Shown: piece by piece, positions 1 to 6,686 of the stretch
Layout: every line of letters starts with the position of its first letter
Numbering within the stretch: the stretch's first letter is position 1
Assembly: GCF_009796285.1 (NCBI RefSeq)
Contig: NZ_CP047020.1
Span: 4,898,001 to 4,962,000 of the forward strand
DNA: 64,000 bases
Direction: 5' to 3'
From: Streptomyces broussonetiae
GTDB taxonomy: Bacteria > Actinomycetota > Actinomycetes > Streptomycetales > Streptomycetaceae
Position numbers and translations under genes: made by a program
The notes under the pieces: generated by a model
Told to the model about the DNA's origin: nothing
Database searches by the model: none
The model's input: the letters and a program-made list of their open reading frames with translations, nothing else

Positions 1-66
1 CGCATGTTGACCCTGTGGTTGCGTGCCCGCTCGGGCCGCTGGATCGTGACGGGCGCCACCCGCTGA
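1..66 (+). CDS. C-terminal end of a gene cut by the window edge (possibly MATE/DinF-type efflux protein)
   Basis: Frame 1 is open from base 1 and ends with TGA at 64-66, giving a tail that reads RMLTLWLRARSGRWIVTGATR. It runs towards rplI and stops just before a strong bidirectional hairpin, as expected for a convergent pair. In Streptomyces genomes a MATE/DinF-type transporter gene commonly sits beyond rplI, and a basic, amphipathic tail such as this would fit a multi-pass membrane protein. With only 21 residues visible the family assignment is an inference from synteny. Confidence 0.4.
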   Translation, partial: RMLTLWLRARSGRWIVTGATR

Positions 67-68
67 CC

Positions 69-82
69 GTTTCACGTGAAAC
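69..82. promoter_or_regulatory. parS centromere site 1
   Basis: Exact 14-bp palindrome GTTTCACGTGAAAC, the known ParB-binding site of Streptomyces, lying just after the stop of the truncated leftmost gene. It is about 35 kb from oriC, within the usual origin-proximal parS cluster. Confidence 0.95.
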
Positions 83-132
83 ATGCCTCGGTGGGGACAG
101 GCACCCCGAAGATGGGGATACCCCGGGCAGCG

Positions 133-170
133 GAAAGGGGCCGCACCCCCGCAAGGGTGCGGCCCCTTTC
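133..170 (-). terminator. bidirectional hairpin terminator downstream of rplI
   Basis: A perfect 16-bp stem (133-148 pairing with 155-170) encloses a 6-base loop. The arms begin and end with short A/T runs (GAAAGGGG and CCCCTTTC), so it can act for rplI on the minus strand and for the convergent gene on the plus strand. Confidence 0.85.
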
Positions 171-203
171 ACCGGCTCAAGCGAGCACAGCGATCACGCA
201 GCG

Positions 204-650
204 TCAGGCCGCGATGACCTCGATGTTGACCTTGGCGGCAACCTCGGGGTGCAGACGTACGGACGTCTCGTGGGCGCCCAGGGTCTTGATCGGAGCGGTC
301 AGCTCAATGCGGCGCTTGTCGACCTCGGGGCCACCGGAAGCCTTGATCGCGGACGCGATGTCGGCCGGGGTGACAGAACCGAAGAGACGGCCGGCGTCGC
401 CGGAGCGGACGGCCAGACGGACCTTGACGCCCTCGAGCTGAGCCTTGACCTGGTTGGCCTGCTCGATGGTCTGGATCTCGTGGATCTTGCGAGCACGACG
501 GATCTGCTCGACGTCCTTCTCGCCACCCTTGGTCCAGCGGATAGCGAACTTCCGCGGGATCAGGTAGTTGCGAGCGTAACCGTCCTTGACGTCGACGACG
601 TCGCCAGCGGCACCGAGGCCAGAGACCTCGTGGGTGAGGATGATCTTCAT
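204..650 (-). CDS. rplI: 50S ribosomal protein L9
   Basis: This 148-residue protein is the usual length for L9, which binds 23S rRNA and helps keep frame and fidelity. The N-terminal signature is visible: MKIILTHEVSGLG, then DGYARNYLIP at about residues 24-33, followed by the long charged connecting helix (about 40-80) and the C-terminal domain. It is the last gene of rpsF-ssb-rpsR-rplI; rpsR ends 18 bases upstream, so it is surely co-transcribed. A strong hairpin lies just beyond the stop codon. Confidence 0.97.
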   Translation of the reverse strand: MKIILTHEVSGLGAAGDVVDVKDGYARNYLIPRKFAIRWTKGGEKDVEQIRRARKIHEIQTIEQANQVKAQLEGVKVRLAVRSGDAGRLFGSVTPADIASAIKASGGPEVDKRRIELTAPIKTLGAHETSVRLHPEVAAKVNIEVIAA

Positions 651-668
651 GTGTCGGTCACCCTTCCC

Positions 669-905
669 TTAGCGCGCGGTGGACGTGTAGGGCAGCAGCG
701 CCATCTCACGGCTGTTCTTGACGGCCGTGGCGACGTCACGCTGGTGCTGCGTGCAGTTGCCGGTCACGCGGCGGGCACGGATCTTGCCGCGGTCGGAAAT
801 GAACTTCCGCAGCATGTTCGTGTCCTTGTAGTCCACGTACGTGACCTTGTCCTTGCAGAAAGCGCAGACCTTCTTCTTAGGCTTGCGCACAGGCGGCTTC
901 GCCAT
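669..905 (-). CDS. rpsR: 30S ribosomal protein S18
   Basis: A 78-residue S18 that pairs with S6 on the small subunit platform. The conserved core SDRGKIRARRVTG and the Q-x-R-D-V-A-T-A-V-K-N-S-R-E-M-A-L-L-P segment are intact. It carries a CAFC pair at residues 14-17 and a further cysteine at about 51, so it looks like the cysteine-containing (zinc-type) form of S18. Streptomyces often keep a second cysteine-free copy elsewhere for zinc limitation; that is family knowledge and is not shown here. An AGGAGA ribosome site sits 7 bases before the ATG. Confidence 0.97.
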   Translation of the reverse strand: MAKPPVRKPKKKVCAFCKDKVTYVDYKDTNMLRKFISDRGKIRARRVTGNCTQHQRDVATAVKNSREMALLPYTSTAR

Positions 906-946
906 GGTGTTTCTCCTGTGTGATCAAGAAGTTGGGGTGCGAGCCC

Positions 947-1549
947 TTAGAAGGGGGGCTCGTCCGAGTAGCCGCCACCGCCGCCAGAGCCACCGGAGCC
1001 GCCGCCCCAGCCGCCACCACCCTGGTTGCCACCGGCGGGAGCGCCGGTCGCCCACGGGTCGTCGGCCGGAGCGCCGCCGCCCTGCTGGCTGCCACCCTGC
1101 TGACCGCCACCGGGGCCACCGCCCCAGCCGCCGCCCTGCTGGCCGCCACCGCCGCCGTAACCGCCCTGGCCACCGCGGCCACCACCGGCGGTCTTGGTGA
1201 CCTTGGCCGTGGCGTTGCGCAGGCTGGGGCCGACTTCCTCGACGTCCAGCTCATAGACCGTGCGCTTGACGCCGTCACGGTCCTCGTAGGACCGCTGCTT
1301 CAGCCGGCCCTGCACGAGCACGCGCATGCCTCGCTGGAGCGACTCGGCGACGTTCTCCGCCGCCTGACGCCAGACCGAGCAGGTCAGGAAGAGGCTCTCG
1401 CCGTCCTTCCACTCGTTCGTCTGACGGTCGAAGGTGCGGGGAGTGGACGCGACGCGGAACTTCGCGACCGCCGCACCGGACGGGGTGAAGCGCAGCTCGG
1501 GGTCGTCGACAAGATTGCCGATGACCGTGATGACGGTCTCGCCTGCCAT
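947..1549 (-). CDS. ssb: single-stranded DNA-binding protein
   Basis: This 200-residue SSB protects single-stranded DNA and recruits replication and repair partners. The OB fold covers roughly residues 1-110 (MAGETVITVIGNLVDDPELR, then TWRQ-like core). A glycine/glutamine-rich flexible linker follows (about 115-190), and the acidic partner-binding tip ends in SDEPPF. Its place between rpsF and rpsR is the standard actinobacterial arrangement and marks it as the essential SSB rather than the accessory paralogue. A GAGAGG ribosome site lies 8 bases before the start. Confidence 0.97.
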   Translation of the reverse strand: MAGETVITVIGNLVDDPELRFTPSGAAVAKFRVASTPRTFDRQTNEWKDGESLFLTCSVWRQAAENVAESLQRGMRVLVQGRLKQRSYEDRDGVKRTVYELDVEEVGPSLRNATAKVTKTAGGGRGGQGGYGGGGGQQGGGWGGGPGGGQQGGSQQGGGAPADDPWATGAPAGGNQGGGGWGGGSGGSGGGGGYSDEPPF

Positions 1550-1626
1550 GGGGGAACCTCTCGGCGGGTTTGCTGCTGGCTGCTGGGTGCTGCTACTCGA
1601 ATCCCGAGATCAGCTGAGCGGAAGGC

Positions 1627-1917
1627 TCAGTGCATCTCGGGGCGGAGGACCTTGGTCCGGAGGACCGACTCGTTCAGGTTCATCTGGCGGTCGAGCTCCT
1701 TCACGACCGCAGGCTCGGCCTGCAGGTCGATGACCGAGTAGATGCCCTCGGGCTTCTTCTTGATCTCGTACGCGAGACGACGACGACCCCAGGTGTCGAT
1801 CTTCTCCACCTTGCCGTTGCCCTCACGGACGACGGAGAGGAAGTTCTCGATCAGGGGGGCGACAGCGCGCTCCTCCAGATCGGGGTCGAGGATGACCATC
1901 ACCTCGTAGTGACGCAT
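1627..1917 (-). CDS. rpsF: 30S ribosomal protein S6
   Basis: S6, 96 residues, first gene of the operon. It starts MRHYEVMVILDPDLEE, the standard S6 beginning. An in-frame start 33 bases upstream would add 11 residues unlike the family, whereas the ATG at 1917 has a near-perfect AAAGGAGGT site about 10 bases away, so I chose 1917. The IKKKPEGIYSVIDLQ segment is the S18-contacting strand region of the family. The protein ends normally with no acidic tail. Confidence 0.97.
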   Translation of the reverse strand: MRHYEVMVILDPDLEERAVAPLIENFLSVVREGNGKVEKIDTWGRRRLAYEIKKKPEGIYSVIDLQAEPAVVKELDRQMNLNESVLRTKVLRPEMH

Positions 1918-2189
1918 GTGGAACCCACCTCCTTTGGACTCAGCGGCCACGGTCGTTCCGTGGCAGGAGGGTTGTTATGCGTGCGCAACGGTATCGGCCA
2001 CCACTGACAATCAGGGGCCGGTAGGGGCTCCCGCAGTGTGACCTGGGCAGGGGTGGGCAGACACCGGTGCAGACGGTACAGACTACCCGCACACCCGCTT
2101 CCGGTTGAAATCCGGGCGTGAGGGCCGTCACCCTGTACACGTCGGGTGTGTACGGCGCTACTATGCGCCGCCTTCCGCAGGAGGTGCCC

Positions 2190-2507
2190 ATGGCACAGGT
2201 AATGCATCCCAACATCGCCGGTTCCCTCTTCGCCACGGACGGCAAGCGCCGTCCGCTGCAGGACGTCCTGATGGGGGTCACGCTCGTCCTCGGCGTGCTG
2301 TCCTTCATCACGTCCTTCTTCCACAGCCTGCACCTGCTCACGTCGTGGGCGGGCCTGGCGGGCCTGCTGGTCGGTATCTACGGACAGTGGATCTCCGTGA
2401 CCACGCGTGAGCGCTTCGGTCTGATCCTGGGTCTCGGCGCCGCGGGGGTCGGTTTCCTGATCGGCATGGCACACGGCGGGCTGTTCGGCGGAGTCATCGG
2501 CAGCTGA
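2190..2507 (+). CDS. small integral membrane protein of unknown function
   Basis: A 105-residue protein beginning MAQVMHPNIAGSLFATDGKRRPLQD. Three hydrophobic segments are seen at about 28-50 (VLMGVTLVLGVLSFITSFF), 52-72 and 80-102, so it should sit in the membrane. The longer reading from 2118 is rejected because AGGAGGT lies at 2179-2185, 5 bases before the ATG at 2190. Homologues appear next to the rpsF operon in Streptomyces as far as I recall, but I know no assigned function. Divergent from rpsF, separated by a shared promoter region. Confidence 0.85.
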   Translation: MAQVMHPNIAGSLFATDGKRRPLQDVLMGVTLVLGVLSFITSFFHSLHLLTSWAGLAGLLVGIYGQWISVTTRERFGLILGLGAAGVGFLIGMAHGGLFGGVIGS

Positions 2508-2685
2508 CCGTGGGACGGGCGTCCGCCCCCTCCCTTTCCCGCCCCACGGACCACCCTGATCACACGTCCGGCCGGGACTAAGGCCCGTACGCCCAGTCGG
2601 GGCGCTCGCAAGGCGCAGTAGGCTTCGGCGCGAGAGCCGGAGCCCCTGTACCCATGGGGACACACCAGCCCGAGGAGCGCCCCGA

Positions 2686-3807
2686 ATGAGCCTGACCCTG
2701 AGGACCATCAGCCGCGAGCAGCATCTGGCCTACATCCAGAGCCTGCCGGCGGCGAGCCACATGCAGGTCCCGGCCTGGGCCGACGTCAAGGCGGAGTGGC
2801 GCTCGGAGAACCTGGGTTGGTTCGACGAGCGCACGGGCGAAATGGTCGGCGCGGGTCTGGTCCTGTACCGCCAGCTGCCCAAGATCAAGCGCTACCTCGC
2901 GTACCTCCCCGAGGGCCCGGTCATCAACTGGTTCGCGCCGAATCTGGACGACTGGATCCAGCCGATGCTGGCGCACCTGAAGCAGCAGGGTGCCTTCTCG
3001 GTGAAGATGGGCCCGCCGGTGATCATCCGACGCTGGAACGCGGAGACCATCAAGAGGGGCATCCAGGACCAGGACGTCAAGCGGCTGCGCGACATGGAGG
3101 CCGACTTCATCGAGCCGCGCGCCTTCGAGGTGGCCGACAAGCTGCGCCGTATGGGCTGGCAGCAGGGCGAGGACGGCGGCGCCGGCTTCGGCGACGTCCA
3201 GCCCCGCTACGTCTTCCAGGTGCCGCTGGCGAACCGTTCCCTGGAAGAGGTCCACAAGAACTTCAACCAGCTGTGGCGGCGCAACATCAAGAAGGCCGAG
3301 AAGGCCGGCGTCGAGGTCGTCCAGGGCGGCTACCAGGACCTGGCCGAGTGGCAGCGGCTGTACGAGATCACCGCCGTGCGCGACCACTTCCGGCCGCGCC
3401 CGCTGTCGTACTTCCAGCGCATGTGGTCGGCCCTCAACACCGAGGACCCGAACCGGATGCGGCTGTACTTCGCCCGGCACAACGGCGTGAACCTCTCCGC
3501 CGCGACGATGCTGATCGTCGGCGGGCACGTCTGGTACTCCTACGGCGCCTCCGACAACATCGGCCGTGAGGTCCGGCCCTCGAACGCGATGCAGTGGACG
3601 ATGCTGCGCGACGCCTACGCGCTCGGCGCAACCGTCTACGACCTGCGCGGCATCTCCGACTCGCTGGACGAGACAGACCACCTGTTCGGCCTGATCCAGT
3701 TCAAGGTCGGCACCGGCGGGCAGGCCGCCGAGTACCTCGGCGAGTGGGACTTCCCGCTGAACAAGCTGCTCCACAAGGCGCTCGACATCTACATGTCCCG
3801 TCGTTGA
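2686..3807 (+). CDS. FemX/FemAB-type lipid II aminoacyltransferase
   Basis: A 373-residue protein of the FemABX family, which adds the first interpeptide-bridge amino acid (glycine in Streptomyces) to the stem peptide of lipid II, using aminoacyl-tRNA. The double GNAT fold is recognisable: MQVPAWADVKAEWRSENLGW near the N terminus, KSAEKAGVEV-like coil segment (RNIKKAEKAGVEVVQGG, about 203-219), and the C-terminal LRGISDSLDETDHLFGLIQFKVGTGG signature region, of which GLIQFK is typical. It lacks the longer seryl-tRNA-like coiled-coil arm of FemA. Its neighbour is an alanine-racemase-fold protein, consistent with wall-peptide chemistry. Start codon ATG is preceded by GAGGAGCGCCCCGA. Confidence 0.9.
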   Translation: MSLTLRTISREQHLAYIQSLPAASHMQVPAWADVKAEWRSENLGWFDERTGEMVGAGLVLYRQLPKIKRYLAYLPEGPVINWFAPNLDDWIQPMLAHLKQQGAFSVKMGPPVIIRRWNAETIKRGIQDQDVKRLRDMEADFIEPRAFEVADKLRRMGWQQGEDGGAGFGDVQPRYVFQVPLANRSLEEVHKNFNQLWRRNIKKAEKAGVEVVQGGYQDLAEWQRLYEITAVRDHFRPRPLSYFQRMWSALNTEDPNRMRLYFARHNGVNLSAATMLIVGGHVWYSYGASDNIGREVRPSNAMQWTMLRDAYALGATVYDLRGISDSLDETDHLFGLIQFKVGTGGQAAEYLGEWDFPLNKLLHKALDIYMSRR

Positions 3808-3890
3808 GCCATGGCCGTTTGATTCCATAGCCTTCACAGCTCTGACACCCCCGCTGCACCGCAGCCACGAGAAAGGTTCCGGGTCCGGCC

Positions 3891-4922
3891 ATGGCGCTCA
3901 CGCTCTACGTCGACACCGCGCGCTGGCGGGCGCACCACAAGCACGTGCAGGAGCAGTTCCCGGGACTCGTCCCGGTCTGCAAGGGCAACGGCTACGGCTT
4001 CGGGCATGAACGGCTCGCCGAGGAGGCCACACGGCTCGGCTCGGACCTGCTCGCCGTCGGCACGACCTACGAGGCCGCACGTATCAAGGACTTCTTCGGC
4101 GGTGACCTGCTGGTCCTGACGCCCTACCGGCGCGGCGAGGAGCCGGTGCCGCTGCCCGACCGGGTGGTGCGCTCGGTGTCGTCGGTGGACGGCGTGTACG
4201 GGCTCGTCGGCGCCCGTGTCGTCATCGAGGTGATGTCCTCGATGAAGCGGCACGGCATCAGCGAGCAGGACCTGCCGCAGCTGCACCACGCCATAGAGAA
4301 CGTCCGGCTGGAGGGCTTCGCCATCCATCTGCCGCTGGACCGCACCGACGGCTCGGACGCCGTCGAGGAGGTCATCGGCTGGATGGACCGGCTGCGCGCG
4401 GCCCGGCTGCCCCTGCACACGATGTTCGTCAGCCACCTCAAGGCCGACGAACTCATCCGGCTCCAGCAGCAGTTCCCGCAGACCCGGTTCCGCGCCCGTA
4501 TCGGCACGCGGCTGTGGCTGGGGGACCACGACTCCACCGAGTACCGCGGTGCCGTCCTGGACGTCACGCGCGTGGCCAAGGGCGACCGGTTCGGCTACCG
4601 GCAGCAGAAGGCGGCCTCGGACGGCTTCCTGGTCGTCGTGGCGGGCGGAACGTCGCACGGGGTGGGCCTGGAGGCCCCGAAGGCCCTGCACGGCGTAATG
4701 CCCCGCGCCAAGGGCGTCGCACGAGCCGGCCTCGCCACGGTCAACCGGAACCTTTCTCCGTACGTCTGGGGCGGCAAGCAGCGCTGGTTCGCCGAACCGC
4801 CGCACATGCAGGTGTCGATCCTGTTCGTGCCCTCGGACGCCCCGGAGCCCAAGGTCGGCGACGAGCTGGTGGCCCATCTGCGGCACACCACCACCCAGTT
4901 CGACCGGATCGTGGACCGCTGA
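3891..4922 (+). CDS. alanine-racemase-fold (type III PLP) protein
   Basis: A 343-residue divergent member of the alanine racemase family. The PLP-lysine motif reads PVCKGNGYGFG (K31 is the expected Schiff-base lysine), and the barrel continues with HLKADE and the RIGTRLWLGD strand. A short beta domain follows (GDRFGYRQ, then GGTSHGVGLEAP), where the family catalytic tyrosine region should be. It is 30-40 residues shorter than true Alr enzymes and lacks the usual MDQ motif, so it may be a racemase with altered substrate or a wall-linked relative. It lies 83 bases after the FemX-type gene on the same strand and is followed by a strong terminator. Confidence 0.8.
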   Translation: MALTLYVDTARWRAHHKHVQEQFPGLVPVCKGNGYGFGHERLAEEATRLGSDLLAVGTTYEAARIKDFFGGDLLVLTPYRRGEEPVPLPDRVVRSVSSVDGVYGLVGARVVIEVMSSMKRHGISEQDLPQLHHAIENVRLEGFAIHLPLDRTDGSDAVEEVIGWMDRLRAARLPLHTMFVSHLKADELIRLQQQFPQTRFRARIGTRLWLGDHDSTEYRGAVLDVTRVAKGDRFGYRQQKAASDGFLVVVAGGTSHGVGLEAPKALHGVMPRAKGVARAGLATVNRNLSPYVWGGKQRWFAEPPHMQVSILFVPSDAPEPKVGDELVAHLRHTTTQFDRIVDR

Positions 4923-4941
4923 GCCGGACCCGGAGCAGCAG

Positions 4942-4976
4942 GAAGGCCGTACACGCGAGGAGCGTGTACGGCCTTC
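4942..4976. terminator. bidirectional hairpin between the racemase-fold gene and the GT87 gene
   Basis: A perfect 15-bp stem (4942-4956 with 4962-4976) and loop GAGGA, with TT following on the plus strand. It sits between convergent genes and can serve both. Confidence 0.85.
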
Positions 4977-5012
4977 TTCATGACCGTCCGACAGGGCCGT
5001 CTGGCCGTTCGC

Positions 5013-6557
5013 TCAGAGCGAACGACTCTCGGAGGACGGCGGTTGCGGCCTGCCCCAGTCCACCTGAGGCCCCTCGAAGTGGGCCGCGTGCCGGGGCGGA
5101 TGAGCCGCAGCGCCGAGTACGAAGACATCCTCCGCACCGTCGAGCACCCCGCCCGAGGGGTCGTCGTCGCCGGCCCGGCGCACCACGTCCCGCTCCGGCA
5201 TGAGGATGTCGCGCACGACAACGGCGCACAGGTACAGCGTGCCCACCAGGTGCAGCACGATCGCCCATTGATAGCCGCTCGTCGGCAGCCCCTTGTGGGC
5301 GTCTCCACTGGTCGTGTAGGCGAGGTACATCCAGATGCCCATGAAGTAGGCCAGTTCGCACGCCTGCCAGATCAGGAAGTCGCGCCACTTGGGCCGGGCG
5401 AGGACCGCGAGTGGCACCAGCCACAGGACGTACTGCGGGGAGTAGACCTTGTTGGTCAGGATGAAGGCCGCTACCACCAGAAAGGCCAGCTGGGCGAAGC
5501 GCGGCCGTCGCGGGGCGGTGAACGTCAGCGCGGCGATGCCGAGGCAGCACAGCAGCACCAGCACCGTGGCGGCGGTGTTCACGAAGCCGGTGGAAGGCGG
5601 GTTGCTGGAGTTCTGCGCCCAGATCAGCCAGAAGGAGCCGAAGTCGACACCCCGGTCATGGCTGAACGAGTAGAACTTCGACCAGCCCTGAAAGGCGAAC
5701 ATCATCACCGGCAGGTTCACCACGACCCAGGCGAGCACCGTACTGATCGTGGCCTGGACGAACTCCCGCCACTTCCCGGCCCGCCAGCACAGCACGAACA
5801 GGGGGCCGAGCAGGAACACGGGATAGAGCTTGGCGGCCGTGGCAAGGCCCAGAAGCACGCCGAAGGCGACGGGACGGCTCCGGGCCCACATCAGCATCGC
5901 GGCGGCCGTGAGCGCCACGGCCAGCAGGTCCCAGTTGACGGTCGCGGTCAGTAGGACAGCGGGTGCCAACGCGACGAGGAGGCCGTCCCAGGGACGCCTG
6001 CGGTGGGTGCGGGCCACGCAGACGGCGATGACGACCGCGCACACCATCAGCAGGGCGGCGTTGACGAACCAGTACCACTGCTCCTGGTGCTGGATCGTGC
6101 CGCTGTGCGGAGTCAGCCAGGAGGCCACCTCCATGAACACGCCGGTCAGCACCGGGTATTCGAGGTAGCCCATGCCACCGGACATGTCGTCGGGAAGCCT
6201 GTCGAAGTACGGCACGAGATGGTCGGCGAAACCGCGCCCCTGATAGAGATGCGGGATGTCCGAGTAGCAGGCCTTCGTGTACTGGGAGCTGGCGCCGAAG
6301 AACCAGGCGCTGTGGTAGCACGGCGCCTTCTGGACCAGGCCGAGGGCGAACATTCCGACCGCCACGAGCACGACGATCCGTACCGGTGTCCACCAGGAGG
6401 TCCCTAGCAGGGCGCGCCGCCCGAGGGGACCACCGATCAGCTCACTGCCGGCCGCGGCGACCTCGTCCTCGCGGGTCGGCTGCACCGGTTCTGCCGTTAC
6501 GGGCCGCACGGGCTCGGGCTCGTGCACGCTCGCGGGCGTCATCTCTGCACTGGGCAT
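5013..6557 (-). CDS. GT87-type polyprenyl-phosphate-dependent mannosyltransferase-like membrane protein
   Basis: A 514-residue multi-pass membrane protein with about 10-12 hydrophobic helices. After an acidic cytoplasmic N terminus it has a first helix (VRIVVLVAVGMFALGLV) and an early loop with D/E residues (CYSDIPHLYQGRGFADHLVPYFD). Later come the MWARSRP and ATAAKLYPVFLLGPLFVL segments typical of the DUF2029/GT87 mannosyltransferases that build envelope glycans from polyprenyl-phospho-mannose. The open frame extends upstream to a parS site, but GGCAGG lies 8 bases before the ATG at 6557, so that start is chosen; 6566 is also possible. No transposed or broken segment is seen. The exact product is not known. 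Confidence 0.85.
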   Translation of the reverse strand: MPSAEMTPASVHEPEPVRPVTAEPVQPTREDEVAAAGSELIGGPLGRRALLGTSWWTPVRIVVLVAVGMFALGLVQKAPCYHSAWFFGASSQYTKACYSDIPHLYQGRGFADHLVPYFDRLPDDMSGGMGYLEYPVLTGVFMEVASWLTPHSGTIQHQEQWYWFVNAALLMVCAVVIAVCVARTHRRRPWDGLLVALAPAVLLTATVNWDLLAVALTAAAMLMWARSRPVAFGVLLGLATAAKLYPVFLLGPLFVLCWRAGKWREFVQATISTVLAWVVVNLPVMMFAFQGWSKFYSFSHDRGVDFGSFWLIWAQNSSNPPSTGFVNTAATVLVLLCCLGIAALTFTAPRRPRFAQLAFLVVAAFILTNKVYSPQYVLWLVPLAVLARPKWRDFLIWQACELAYFMGIWMYLAYTTSGDAHKGLPTSGYQWAIVLHLVGTLYLCAVVVRDILMPERDVVRRAGDDDPSGGVLDGAEDVFVLGAAAHPPRHAAHFEGPQVDWGRPQPPSSESRSL

Positions 6558-6585
6558 GGGGCACATCCTGCCGTACGTGTCTAGG

Positions 6586-6626
6586 AAAAAGCCGAGGGCC
6601 GCCGCACCTCCTGGGTGCGGCGGCCC
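6586..6626 (-). terminator. rho-independent terminator of the PBP gene
   Basis: On the minus strand a perfect 13-bp stem (6626-6614 with 6608-6596) is followed by GGC and TTTTT (bases 6590-6586). It lies downstream of the class A PBP gene and upstream of the GT87 gene. Confidence 0.85.
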
Positions 6627-6628
6627 AT

Positions 6629-6642
6629 GTTTCACGTGAAAC
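6629..6642. promoter_or_regulatory. parS centromere site 2
   Basis: Exact GTTTCACGTGAAAC in the intergenic space between the GT87 gene and the PBP gene, 2 bases from the PBP terminator stem. Confidence 0.95.
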
Positions 6643-6686
6643 ACCCGCGGTCGGCGATAGGGGCACCAACCGGTCGGGCCCGGCTG

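Noticed and set aside
1918..2189. S6:S18 autoregulatory leader RNA upstream of rpsF
   Set aside because: Such leaders are known in several phyla, but I could not identify the bulged CCG-bearing stem here with confidence. A covariance-model search would decide.
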